DNA of 64,000 nucleotides. It comes from Pezizomycotina sp. ARF18. Taxonomy: Eukaryota; Ascomycota. The stretch covers positions 175,753 to 239,752 of the forward strand of contig AZLU01000025.1 in the NCBI GenBank assembly GCA_002224055.1, written 5' to 3'. The translations under genes were made by a program, and so were the position numbers. Below the pieces are notes generated by a model. It did no database searches, was not told where the DNA came from, and worked only from the letters and a program-made list of their open reading frames with translations. Positions 51,414-63,522 of this stretch are shown one piece after another. How positions within the stretch are numbered: the stretch's first letter is position 1; every line of letters starts with the position of its first letter.

Positions 51414-53799
51414 TATCGTTGTTTGCGTTCTGTAGGCTTTCGGCTGTCCTGTTCGGTGAGAGGCAAATCTGAAAGGGTTCGTTTCCGAAAGACGTTTTCT
51501 ATCGATCCTGGTTTCCTTCTCCTGTTCCCCCTTTTTTTTTTATTGTTTCGTAGGACCTAAGCTACCTCGAGTTGTCGAAGTCGGAACGGCAAACTTCCTG
51601 CGAGAGCGAGACGATAAAAAGGAGAGTAAAGGAAAAGGAAATAGATGCCAAGGTATCACCACTTGAGCAGAAGGAGGAGGAAAGGAAGATTGGGGGAAAA
51701 AAAGAAAAGGTTGAGAATAGTGTGTGGAGAAAGAATAAAATCTAGAAAAGGAGAGGCAATCAGCCTCTAAACTGTTTAGGACACTAGAGGACTTTCGTAG
51801 TACGAAAAAAGTGTGGAATGTATGGGTATTATAATTATTTATTTGATAGAGGGGGAAAGAAAAAAAAGGTTACGCCGCACGATTCCGAAATGCAAGATGA
51901 CCCAAACTCTCTCACTCGATGAAGAGAGGGAAAAAAGAGAGACAGAAACGAGACAAGGGACTGTGAGTTATGAGCGATGATGTCGACGGAACACTTTGAT
52001 CGAATCCCCCGAGGTTTTCTTTTTTTTTTTTTTTTTTTTTTTTTTTTGGAGAACACTTTTTCCTCTTGCAGTGGGCGTCCCCTCTGAAGAGCTACTAGCA
52101 ACACCTTAGAGGAAAGGGAGGATAGGAACAAGCAGGGAGTCGTATAAAGAGCAGGAAGAAGGGGAGGGTAGTGAAGGCGTTGAAGTTTGGGGATGGCGTT
52201 TTGCGTTGGCGATAGGCGATAATGAAGGAAGTAGAATAAGGGAAAAAAAGAGGGTAGGAAAAAAAGTTGGAAGGCGGGCGAACGGGTGTTGTGAGGAAGG
52301 GAAATTTCCTTGGGTGGTATACCTAGTAGTGTATTTTATTGTATTGTATTGTATTTTACTTTAAAGTGTGGGCTACCCCTAATGTTTCTTAGGAAGAGGG
52401 TCTGGAATATCAATGAGCGAAGGTGATTTTTGTCGCCGATAAAATAAAATAAAATAAAAAATAAAAATAAAATAAAGGAAAGAATGATAGAACTTGGTAC
52501 TATATGGAAGGCGATATCGTCACTTCGCACTTTGAAGAAGAGAAGAACGAATGATAGGGATATCGTATGGAGTGAGCAGATCCCTTTTTTTTTTTTCTCC
52601 GTCGCAAGCAGCTTCTAGATTAAGGAAACGCAGGCAGGTAAAAAAAGAGAGAATACCAAAGTTAAACTATAAGCTTCCAACGTCTGATCGAATCAGGATT
52701 CTATAGTACGTGTACAGGATACTAGAGTATTTGGTTTTGATAGTGGGATATATCGAGTATCGAGTCCACTTGACATGTAATATACATATACGTATTTGCC
52801 CTCCGTTGCTGAAACAAACGATGACAAAAAAATTACATAAATGGTACACGCAGGTTATCTCGGATTGGTGCCACAATTCAGGTAAAGGAGCTAATCACCT
52901 GTTTTGCAGCTGTCACCACTACATATATACCACTTGTGTACCGTCCAAGTTAAAAAAGACATACTCATTATACGGATTTTCTAGAAGAACTTGTGGTATC
53001 ACGAGATCTGCTTCCTGACATACTTCCTTACCCGTGTGATCTATCTTCATAACGTCGAAACAATAGTACAATAGCTTATAGGTATAGCCAAAAGGACCTA
53101 CTTAAGCTATATATTCTACTACTTTATATATAATAATAATATAAGTAGAATAATATACGAAATTCAGCGTAGTAGCTGTATTTCAATACCTATATTTTGT
53201 TTATATTTGCAATAATTTTTGTAAATATATCAAATACATCATTAGCATATATAACATGCAGCTGACAAGAAAGGATAACCCACTGTAGTAGATCACCCTG
53301 ACCAATATAGGTTCTGAGGGTTCCCAAAAGAATAATTATATAAGTCTACTCGGGCTAAAACCACGAATTCGTCAACGATCTATTATTATTATAGATATAT
53401 CGATGCTATTGATTTAACAAAGGCAGGCACTATTGCACTGTTGTATTGCGTCGGCTCCAAGCTGGCAACTGTATCATGAAAACTAAAGCCAGAAGGTAGG
53501 GAGAAGGAAATATACAAAAGAGTGAAAAGGTTTGAGAAGTTAATGAAACATCGTGACCAAAAGAAGCTCTCCATCGACTTTGGTTGCCGGAACGCTCAAA
53601 AGGCAGAGGGGGATAAAACAAGAGGACAAGAGAATTCAAGAGGGGAATAATGATAATAATAAACACACACACACACACACACAAAAAAAAAAAAAGAAAA
53701 AAAAAAGTTATTCGTTTGGGGATCAAAGCGCAAGGAAATTACCACCAAACCTGCTTCACGACTGCACGATATATGCACGAGAATTAAGCAGTCTTTTTC

Positions 53800-53835
<36 letters not shown>

Positions 53836-56800
53836 TATTATTTTCTTTTTCTTTTATTTATTTTCTTTTTTATTCTTTATAAATAAAATAAATATAGATC
53901 TTATTCCAGAATTCTCAAAATAGGAGCCGACTCTTCTATCCAGTACCTTCAATTGCGCGCCGGCACCAGACTAGATTAACAACTCGATCTAAGTGCGTCG
54001 AAGTTGCTATAGGCTCAACTCAACTTCAGACGTTTAGCAAAATACCGGCCAAGCGGCGCGAGTATAGCTTAGACGAGACAAGAGGCTGATCCGATAACGT
54101 CTATCAGTCAGTGTAACAGCAACTTGTTTTTCGGGGTATTCGTGGGAGCCGTTCCTGGATACTGGTACGAAAAAAAAAAAAAAAAAAAACTGCAAATACT
54201 TGTTATTTGAAGAACCCCGGCGTATAGTTTTTTTTTTTTTTTTTTTTCAGTTTCCTCTCAATTAAGTATATATTGACGTTTTATTGAAATCCGAAATATT
54301 CAAATAAAGGAAATTAAAACGTAATGTAACCCGTCGTAAACTGAGTTGTTCAGCGTTTAAATCAGTAATAAAAAAATAATTTAACAAAAAAAAAAAAAAG
54401 AGAGAAAGTGTATTATAGCGACTTTGTTCGGTGCATGTATATACGGCACTTTCCAATAACGGCGCGATATATCAGTTGTCTACTTTTATTACGCGAATAT
54501 TTGAATGTAAAAGTAGAGCCGCTCCGTCCTGATAAAATACCTAATATCCGCAGTGACCGGCGAAAACGGCTGCGATTTGCGGTGGTGGAATTCTCCTTGG
54601 CTCTCGTGCGTTGGAGTTGTGCTAGTGTTCTTTTGACGGACCCTGGCCCGTGGACCGAGACCAGTAAAATAAAACCAGAGGGATAGTAAAGGATAAAATA
54701 AATAAAATAAAATAAAATAAAATAAAGAAAAGGAAAAGAAAGGAAAAGGAAAAGAAAGAAAAACAGAAAAAAAGGGGGGAAAAAGGAAAAAGAAGAGAAA
54801 GAAAAAGAAAGAACGGGAAGGAGAAATTTTTTCTTCGTCTCTTCCCTTCTAAAAGCTTCTCGCTTCGCCTCGTTCCCACCAAGACTGGGTTCAGACCCTC
54901 GAGGGAAGAAACGACATTCCTTTGGAAATTTGGGACCGCAGATCTGCATTTCCTTTTTTTTCTACTCTTTCCTTTCTTTGGCATGGGCCGCATGGTCTAA
55001 GAGCCGGCACATATGGCTACAGCGACCCGATAGGACCGATAGAATGGGTTGGCACACCTGGAAGCTGGGAAATTTGATATAAATCAAGAAGGGGGAGGGA
55101 AAAAACGATGAGACCAAAGACTGTTTTCAAGAAAAAGAAAAAGGAAAGGAAAGAAGAAGAGGAAAAAGGGAAAGAAATTGAAGAAGAATGAAGGAAAAGA
55201 GGGAATGACAGCACCGAACTGTTGAATTGATATACGCAGCGAACATGAGGGGGAAAGAAAAGAAGCCCTCGAACGAGAAGAGTCGAACAGGGGTTAGCGA
55301 ATAATTGCAATATTATTATCTCTTTTCACCTTCTCTCCAATTTCCTGGCGTCGAAGACCCAATAGAATGCAGGACTCAGAGGGCACGGGATCCACAATTC
55401 TGCATCTGACGCGACAGTGAACGCTGACCTGAGGTTGCTGCTAAGTAGCAGTGAAGAATTGAAGATATCATTTGCTGATTGTGTGATGTTATTATTATTA
55501 TTACTGTGTTTCCCTGGGAAGTGATTTCCTTTCTTTTTCTCCGCTCTCCTTGCTGAGGGTTTCATCTCGTCCCAATTTTCCGTATACTAGATAGGTATGA
55601 GTTAACTGCTTAGCTCCGTGAAAAAAAAAAAGTAATAATAATAATAACAGAGGGGAAGAAACACGATTGCAATAGAAAAAAGATAGGGATCAGCCCCCGA
55701 ACCTTTTCGCCGGATCAGCTTGCTTGGGATGAGTGTGCCTGAGAGAGGGGTTATAGAATTCGTCCGCGAAGAGGTGACAGATATACGTATTACTTTTCTC
55801 TTGTAGTATAGAAAAATTCAGGCCTGTTACCTATATTCTATCTCAATTGAACTGTATCCTTGCACGCCTGTCGATAGAGAACGAAGGCTAACGCTAGCTC
55901 TAGAAAACGCCTTTCCACCCCCGCTAGCGTGTTTTGAACGATTCCTCTATATAATAATTATTATATACTTAATTATTTTTATTTCTTCCTTCGGGGGGGT
56001 TGAACTTTGAAGAGTATATATAAAAAAGAGAGCGAGCACACGTTGGCAAAAAGCCCGTGAGCACACGTTGGCAAAAAGCCAGTGAGGACTTGGATCTTAT
56101 TTTAAAGGATAAAAAAATTTTCTTTTCGCTCGGGAGAAACGCATTGACAGATTTCGCGTGGCCTAACAGCCGCCGGATTGCTAATAATTGCCTGTGGGTC
56201 TTTTGATTATTATTGTATTTGAATATCGAAAGGTAAGAAGTGTTATTTTATTGGAAGATGGCGGAGAGGGAGAATACCCTTCTGAGCCTTCGTTCATTGA
56301 GGTTCTTGATCAAAAAAGAAATAATAATACAAAAAAAAAAAAAAAAAAAAAAAAGAATCGAGAGTATTTATTTATTTATATTATTAAAATGAAGTACTTA
56401 AAAGTAAAAGAATAATAAAATAATTGATCAATAATAAATTGGCGCTCTCGGTCTCTTGCAATAATAATTAAAAAAGAAAAAGAAAAAAAAGGAAAAGCAT
56501 CAAACTCTTCTGGAGAGGCGCTCGACTTCAATGGGTTTTCCCCTTCCTCTCTTTTTTTATATAAATTATTATTATTTTAAAATTTATTTTCATATTTTTA
56601 AAAGCTATTTCTTTCTTCTCTGTGTTTTTGTTTCTTTCGCCCTTGTTTATTTATCAATCATTTAGTAATTGTTCGAGTATATTTCTCTTTCTTTTATCCC
56701 ATCCTAAACAAAGGACTGGACGACTGCAGTGGGCGTATAAAATTTCCCTTCTTAACTTCCCTCCCTTCCTGCTCTTGGATAAAAAGCACGCCAACTCCAC

Positions 56801-57526
56801 TTTTTTTTCCTTCTATCACATCTTTCTGCTGTCGTAGCGTCTTTCTTTTCCTTGTTTTTAAAAATCCCTTCTGCCTCTCCTTTTATATTTCTTGAAACAT
56901 CAATTCTATTCGTTCTTTTCTTCTTTGCGTGCTTATTTCAATTACTTCACTTTTCCTAAAGGGTGTGAGCAGCAGAGAAGGGAAAAGCAAAAACTGATCA
57001 GACCTCTCAGTAAAAGGTATATATAATCGATATGAAAAGATTCTCACGAGTGCTATTTAAAAGAACGCGACAACAAACCAAACCAAACTACCCCCCAAAA
57101 GAGAAAAAAAAAAAGAACGATATTTTTTTTGCTGTAGTAACGAAACAACTAATTGGTACACAGACAGGTACTTAAGTACTTACAAGTATTTCCAACTTTT
57201 CCAGTTTCGAACTGCCACGAGTTTCCTTCTGCCGCAAGACATTGACATTTGACACTTGCGCCGTGGATAGGAGTGTCGCTCAGAAGAGCCCTTTCGCGCA
57301 GAAAAAATAAGATATACTAGGGCTTTGCCGGTGAGATTTTCATACCCCCAAGTTCTTTCGAAGTAGCGCTAGAGGAGGCGACATCGTGTGAGAAAGTATA
57401 GCTCGTACTGATTAACTTATTTCATGATCCCCTTTCCTCTCCCTTCTCAGTAACCATCTTTCCCGTTTCTAATCCTCTAGAACTAGTTTCGAATCAGAAA
57501 ATAAAATTTTCAAAACATCTCGCCAA
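51414..57526. other. 6.1-kb gene-free gap rich in simple repeats
   Basis: I found no conserved coding block, tRNA or element with recognisable ends. Notable contents are T-runs at about 52021-52047 and 52586-52596, AT pentamers at about 52325-52355 and 52437-52476, a CA run at about 53664-53681 joined to A-runs, a TTA run at about 53800-53831, A/T runs near 54170-54190 and 54230-54247, an ATAAA run at about 54690-54725, a 25-base direct duplication at 56034-56083 and an A-run at about 56331-56354. Short open frames are mostly low-complexity. Confidence 0.55.
56034..56083 (+). repeat. 25-base tandem duplication
   Basis: Two adjacent copies of a 25-base unit (beginning GAGCACACGTTGGCAAAAAG) differ at a single base, C at 56056 against A at 56081. 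The unit is not a simple repeat. Confidence 0.9.
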
Positions 57527-60500
57527 ATGTCCACGATCAAATCGATTGAGTATTTTCGAGTACTTCCTCGTTGGCTTTTCGTCAAGGTAGCCACCGATGA
57601 TGGCCACTTTGGTTGGGGAGAAGCCACCCTCGAGGGTCACACTGAAGCAGTCGAGGGAAGCCTGGACGAATTGATTTCCAATTTGTAGGCTATGATGCCG
57701 AGTATGTAACCACCTTGCTCATTGCTGTTCCGAATTCATTTAGAAAGATTCTTTTTTGGATTTGCGCAACCGATAGCCAGATCAAGATCGAAATCCTGAA
57801 GCTAACGTTTGTTTTTCTGCAATTTTTTTCCCCTCGATGAGCGGAACCTGGCTGCGAATTCATTTTCTCTTAGTAACATTGAACATATCTGGCAAACTGC
57901 CTGGAGGCTAGGGTTCTACCGGGGAGGTCCGGTGTTTATGTCGCGATTTCCGGTATCGACATTGCGTTGTGGGATTTGAAAGGTAAGCGATATGTTTTTT
58001 CACCTTTTACCCCTCGTCCTCATATTTTGTGGGGCATTTATACGACGTAAACGCAGCTATACGACCATGCTCGGTTCATGTTGCAGATATCACCAGTGAT
58101 TTCCGTTTACCAAAAGAGAAATTCCACGTGCTTTTTCCCAGCCCTATTTATAAAGCGTTTCTTATCTTGTTATCTCGGTTGCTTATCGAAGAGCGAAGAG
58201 GATAAGGGAAATGGAAAAAAAAGTAAAAACAAAAAGCAAGAAAAAAAGAAAAGAAATTGAAAGAGGTTAAAAAGAAAGGAAGAGAAGTTATCTTGGGTGT
58301 GAAGACTCTCTTGTATGCATAATGGGCATCCTATTATACTTCCTTATAAGAAGAATTCTAAAAAGGAATGTAATCCCCTTTCCGAAGAGTAAAAGATGAG
58401 AAGAAAGATATAGGGAAGGAAAAGAGTGTCTCCGCAGGAACCATCAGAAGCTTCCCTCCCTTTTTATATATTTTTGTATAAATACGACCAGATGCATAGA
58501 CTCCCCTTTTCTTTCCTTTTCCTTCTAAATTCTTCCCTGTTTTTATTTATCTATTTTCTTTACTTTTTCCCCATGTCTATTTTTCATTACTTGTATCTTA
58601 TTTTCCCTTTTGTTCCTCAAAAAAAAAAAAACGCCCAACAACTTGCAAAGAAAAGAGGGAGAAAAAGTAAGTCAAGGGCAAAAATCGCTCTTAGATATAT
58701 ATATATCTTATTCTTCCTTTAATTTATTTACAGGGTGGAAAGACAGCAAGAAAAACAAATCAATCAATACGCATTTAAAAAAAAATTTTTTTTTTTTTCA
58801 AAAAGGTTTGTGGGGAAGTTTCATGCGCGTCTGCCATGCACGGCCGGGGATGCTGTCGCGACCCCCACGCTCCCTCCGGGCTGGAATTACCCTAGAAAAG
58901 AGAGGGTTCTAGCTCTTTTGACTCCCGCTGATATACCGATACGCTCTCCTGTGAAACCCCCAAAAGGAAAATTTACCGGCTATATACATTCCCACTCGAA
59001 AAAAAAAAAAAAGTTGACAGGCTGGGGGCCTGGTTTCTCTTACTTCCCCTCGCCTCCTCCTCTGTCCCCAAAATTTCTCCCCGATATCAATCAATTCCGT
59101 TCTTTCTGTATTTTCCCCCCATCTATATGATTGATCATGACTTCCTTGTATAAACCAAGCAAGCAATGGCTGGTTATGTTCGCTTTTAGAACAAATTTAA
59201 CTGAAATAAGCCAAATACTTAACGAAGAAAGAAAAAAGCGAAAAAGAAACAATTTTTTTTTTTGCAAAGAATATCCTTGAGTGCTTTCCTACAGGAAATT
59301 ACATGGTAAAATCCAAAAGGCGGCTCCTGAAAAGCCTCGAAAATATTTCTTACTTTCAGCCGAGACAGTAGTTGCGGAGAAGGGAAAACTAAAAAAGAGG
59401 CTGGCGGGTGCAGAAAAATGGGGATTTAAGTGATCTCCTTGCTGCAGGGCAAAATTTGCGATCATCCCGCCTCAAGAAAAAAAAAAGAAAAGAAAGAAAA
59501 AAAGGGCGAAGACGAGAATTCGCTACTGCCATATATATTCACTCATACTCCCTTGTTTCCTGCTTCCTTTATAGGCCCCTTTATAGAGAAGTACCCTTGG
59601 TTGCATGATCCAAGGTTTTAATACGCTTTTCTATTTGTCCGGCTTTCGATTTTTTTTCTACTGAAGAAAGCAAGCTTTGCAAGCTTTAGGTTAAGAACTA
59701 ACATTGTCCATCTTTTATCCAGGTCGTAAGCTCGGTATACCTATTTATCAGCTTTGGGAGGCAAGGTTCGGGATAAATGTGCGGTTTATGCCTGGATTGG
59801 AGGTGATCGACCTTCAGATGTCGAAGCTCAAGGGTACGGATAATCCAGGTCATGGTTTTCGGCGTGACATTTATGAACTTGGAGTTTTCGCCAATTAGAA
59901 CTCTACCCTAATCCTTATAAAGCACACAGCTAATTCCCACATGTCATGCAACAGAAAAGCTCGAATGGGACAGGGCTTCACGACTATCAAGATGAATGCC
60001 ACGGCAGATCTTGGTTGGTTGGATAGTCCACGTGCCTTGAATGCCTCTGTAGAGCGCGTGAAAGCGGTCAAAGCTCTGGCCTTGACGTTGCTCTAGATTT
60101 CCATGGCCGTGTTCATAAGCCCATGGTCCGTCAGCTCGCGAAAGCCCTTGAACCGCATCAGCCGTTCTTCATTGAGGAACTCTTTTGTCGAACACATTGA
60201 GGGTATCAAGCAGCTCTCAGGCAGACCACCATTCCGATCGCCCTCGGCGAAAGGCTATACAGCAGGTGGGACATCAAGCCGTTCCTTGAGTCTGGTTGCA
60301 TCGATGTGCTTCACCGGATGTGAGCCATTGCGGCGGAATTTCAGAATGCAGGAGGATCGCTGCCATGTGTGAAGCCTACGATGTCGGTCTTGCGCCGCAC
60401 TGCCCTCTGGGTCCGATCTCTCTCGCCGCTTCATTCCAAATCGCTGCGGCATCGCCAAACTTTGTTATTCAAGAGATGAGCCTCGGGATCCATTACAATT

Positions 60501-60705
60501 CCATGCAAAACAGCACCTATGACCTCAACAATTACCTTGTCGATGCAAACGTATTCGATATCAAGGATGGAAATGTCAATGTCCCGAGCGGCCCAGGCTT
60601 GGGTATCGAAGTCGACGAGCAGGAGGTCCGCAAAATCAGCCAGAACTGCCGCCCTTGGCGTTGCCTGGAGTTTTATGGACCAACGGCGAAATTCGCGAAT
60701 GGTAA
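57527..60705 (+). CDS. D-galactonate dehydratase-like enzyme (enolase superfamily, MR/MLE family)
   Basis: Such enzymes dehydrate a sugar acid, typically D-galactonate, to the 2-keto-3-deoxy acid using Mg2+. MSTIKSIEYFRVLPRWLFVK (57527), VATDDGHFGWGEATLEGHTE and IEHIWQTAWRLGFYRGG form the capping domain. The barrel shows GIDIALWDLKG, then after a 1,740-base intron (57983-59722) RKLGIPIYQL and CAVYAWIGGDRPSDVE, GFTTIKMNATADLGWLD, ALDFHGR (metal-ligand Asp, catalytic His), FFIEE (ligand Glu), ALGER (ligand Glu), DVSHCGGISECRRIA (catalytic His), APHCPLGPISLAASFQI and LGIHYN. The end TNGEIREW before TAA (60703-60705) matches the family's W-terminal tail. The active site appears complete once frames are followed. 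The closest resemblance I can recall is DgoD-type rather than the fungal L-galactonate dehydratase. Exact substrate is inferred. Confidence 0.85.
57983..59722 (+). other. Unusually long (1,740-base) intron
   Basis: The donor is GTAAGCG after DLK-G and the acceptor is TATCCAG before GTCGTAAG. Splicing restores DLKGRKLGIPIYQLW precisely, so both ends are secure. The interior is AT- and A-run-rich and carries no recognised gene. A GC-richer patch lies at about 58800-58900. Confidence 0.8.
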
Positions 60706-61037
60706 TGCAGTAATAATATTGGCCGAGTCGTAAAATCTGAGTTATAAAGCTCAATCTCTGATTTTCATCAACGGTAATTTTATCAGTAATTTTCTTACGA
60801 TTAAACATAATGGCCTCCATACCTTAATATTCTACTTTCACCACTACCCTTTAATTACTATTTTCTAGCCTGATTTCTTTTTTATTTTGGGGAGTTTCTG
60901 CATATAATCATCACAAGATGTTCAAATTAATGGTAATTTTAAGCATCGCAACATGTACGGACTCTACAATTCACGCATGTACGAATTTTCCAGGAATTCA
61001 ATCATAGCAATTTAATTCTTACTACTTACTATTCTCG

Positions 61038-61094
<57 letters not shown>

Positions 61095-61326
61095 GGGGGA
61101 AGGATAGTTCGATTCCTTCGAGATGTTTTGAGATTGCTATAAATGTCCACGCGTCCAGGAATTACTTAACTTCTTTTGAAAGATTCACACGTATGTATAT
61201 ATATATATATAGAATATGAGTGACGCTGCAAAAGTCTCTAATACCATCATACAATGCAATCAAAACCATTAATCACCACACTCTATCAACTTATGTATAC
61301 GTCGGTGAAAAGCCTCTTTTTTCTTT
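60706..61326. other. Intergenic region with a T26-A27 palindrome
   Basis: Between the convergent dehydratase and ALKBH6-like genes lies AT-rich sequence with T26 (61038-61063) followed at once by A27 (61064-61090). Nothing else was recognised. Confidence 0.55.
61038..61090. repeat. T26-A27 perfect palindrome
   Basis: A T-run of 26 directly abuts an A-run of 27, forming a perfect self-complementary block with no loop. A shorter relative (T-run, A-run, then another A-run) lies at about 41494-41544. Confidence 0.9.
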
Positions 61327-62067
61327 TCAGACCTTCTTTTTGCCAAATAGCAAGTTACCGACGTTCGAAGTCTTGATAACGTCCTGTACGTCAAGCTTAC
61401 CCTCGTTGTCCGTTCATTTTACCACCACTACCTACTATTTTCGCTTTATCACCTAATAACTCCCAGTTCACAACCGTATCCGAAAGTAAGTCCTCGTCGA
61501 CTTTGACTTGCTTATACCGTGCAGGTAACCCGTGTACATCTCCCCCATCGTGATTAACAAGCTCCCCGGCTCCTGCAGTATCCTGTGTACTTTTTCTCCC
61601 TTTCTACCTCCACCTCCGCCTTCTCTTCGATCTCTAAAACGATGGAACCACCCAAGCTAACAGTCGCAACCATGCCGTAATACGCCGCGCCGTCTTCGTG
61701 CTTGTGTATCCCTGTCCCGGCTCGTATTCGTTGACGAGCACGTGGTTCGGAGCTCTATGCGGTGAATCGTCCCATATTCCTAGCTTTTGGATCCGTTTTA
61801 CGAGGGGATTTGCTAGCCAGTCGGGGAGCTCTCTGTTACCGTTGGAGGTTACAAGGCGTCCGGATGGCTCAGCGCGCAGGGGTGTGTTTGTAGGCGGCGG
61901 TGGGAGAGGTATGTCCATTTAGGTTTTGGGACGGAGTTAACGGAATTAAGTAGGCTTGCTTCTTCGATTTTGGATATGAAGTTTGGTATGTAGTACATTG
62001 AAGGAGGGAAAGAGGCGATGCGGTATTGTTGGAGCGTTGTGGTGTCGAGCTCTGGTGGGAGAGACAT
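61327..62067 (-). CDS. ALKBH6-like Fe(II)/2-oxoglutarate dioxygenase
   Basis: This is an AlkB-family oxygenase closest to ALKBH6, whose substrate is not settled. MSLPPELDTTTLQQYRIASF starts at 62067, then YYIPNFISKIEEASLL, PKPKWTYLSHRRLQ, LPDWLANPLVKRIQKLGIWD and PNHVLVNEYEPGQG. A frame change leads to IHKHEDGAAYYGMVATVSLG with the HxD iron ligands, SLLITMGEMYTGYLHGI with the distal His, and RVSLTYRDVIKTSN-type C-terminal Arg region with NVGNLLFGKKKV before TGA at 61327-61329. No intron is evident. The protein of about 245 residues fits the family. The iron triad and 2-oxoglutarate-binding arginine all appear present. It shares a short divergent promoter region with EFM4. Confidence 0.88.
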
Positions 62068-62548
62068 CTATCTCTTTGTTTGTCCGGCGCGGATTCCAGG
62101 TATTTGAAGCTGCCGAAGAAAGCTAGAAGCTTAAGGCAAGTAGCTTGTTGGAAAGCTCAACAAGCTCTCTTTTCAGTAAGAGTTCAAAGTAGAGGTCCGC
62201 GAAGTATGCGCGACACGCTAAGTAGGCGTTGGGTTTAAGAATATTAATATATACTACTTTCGAATCTACTGGAATACACTTGATTTATTTATATCTAGAC
62301 ACAGGTGTTTTCAACTGGGGAATGCTTTGAGCTCAATTTGTGTGGTAGGGCCATTTAGCTGCGGAGTTTCGGCGTTTCGTGTGATGCAGTAGGTTCAGCT
62401 CAACTAAGCTTAAGCTTTAATATTGAGGTGTTTGGGAGCTCAAGAATCCCCCCATGTAAAAATTTAGCCGAACGACATTTCAACAACAGCACGACAAACC
62501 AGTGCTCAGCTCGTTCTACTTCTTATACCAGCCTCGACCGAAGAGAAG
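62068..62548. promoter_or_regulatory. Shared divergent promoter region of ALKBH6-like gene and EFM4
   Basis: This 481-base space separates two start codons facing away from each other. It must contain both promoters. No specific binding site could be identified. Confidence 0.45.
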
Positions 62549-63392
62549 ATGGCAGATTCAAGCTCAGAAGACCGCCTGAATCCAAGTGAGCTTGGGACGA
62601 AAACATAGTGAGTGAGGAAAAGGCCGAACAGGATATTTTCATGTATGAAGTTTAACCAACTTTCTGTCACCTTCATTTAAAACTTCAAAACTGACCAAGA
62701 GAGCTCTACAGCTGGACAACCTCTACACCCGCGAGATAGTGAACCATGCCTCAAACCCCGACGATGAAGGCACTGTGTGGTTCGATGACTCCTCCGCCGA
62801 ATCTAGCATCATAAAGCACTTACTTTCCCGTTCATCAGCCGTTCCGAAAGATGCTTCCTTCCTGGACGTCGGGACCGGTAACGGACACCTTCTCTTCGAA
62901 TTAATCGAAGAAGGCGAGTTTGAAGCCGGCAAAATGGTCGGCGTCGATTACTCTGAAAACTCTATTGAGCTCGCAAAGAACGTTTCGCAGCAACGCGGTG
63001 GAAGTTGTGCGGATATCAAGTTTGCAAAAGTTGACATCATTAAGGATGATATAACAGACGGAATGCTCGGGACAGGCATACTAGCTGAGGGTGGATTTGA
63101 TGTTATACTGGATAAGGGGACTTTCGATGCAATATCCCTCAGCGCGGAGACATTGCCTGATGGGCGAAGAGGAGACGAGGTATACGCCGAGAAGGTGGGA
63201 CGGCTGGTAAAGAAGGGGACCGGAATATTGTTGCTCACGAGCTGCAACTGGACGGAGGAGGAGCTGTCGCGGAAGATATTGACAAATCCAGAGCTCGAAG
63301 TAGAGGGAACTATAAAGTACCGGTCGTTTACGTTTGGTGGGGTTAAAGGTCAAACGATATCTTCGGTTGTCTTCCGGCGGAAAGTAACGTAG
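62549..63392 (+). CDS. EFM4: Protein-lysine methyltransferase EFM4 (See1/METTL10 family)
   Basis: EFM4 trimethylates a conserved lysine of EF-1alpha (Lys316 in yeast, Lys318 in human). Exon 1 gives MADSSSEDRLNPSELGTKTY (62549-62607). A GTGAGT...CTACAG intron (62608-62711) leads to WDNLYTREIVNHASNPDDEG, one base short, then GTVWFDDSSAESSIIKHL, SAM motif I FLDVGTGNGHLLFELIEEG, GVDYSENSIELA, VDIIKDDI and the family block FDVILDKGTFDAISLS. The end is YRSFTFGGVKGQTISSVVFR plus RKVT and TAG at 63390-63392. The second exon is one open frame of 217 codons, the cleanest coding stretch in the window. Length of about 246 residues fits. It is tail-to-tail with the next gene, 130 bases away. Its substrate gene tef1 lies 24 kb to the left. 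Confidence 0.93.
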
Positions 63393-63522
63393 ATTATATT
63401 TTGATAAAGAATAAAACGCCATGAATTAGATGCAATCCCTAATAAAGCCGGCTCGAAATGCATACGCTAAAATGCCAGAAGAAGCTTATGTGCGCGAGAC
63501 AGAGAGGGTCCATGTAGGTGAT

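Noticed and set aside
53280-53400. Possible LTR fragment around the segment with CACTGTAGTAGATCACCC.
   Set aside because: No second copy, no matching ends and no coding domains were found in the window.
58078-59130. Small genes inside the long dehydratase intron.
   Set aside because: Frames are Lys/Phe-rich products of A- and T-runs with no start context or motif.
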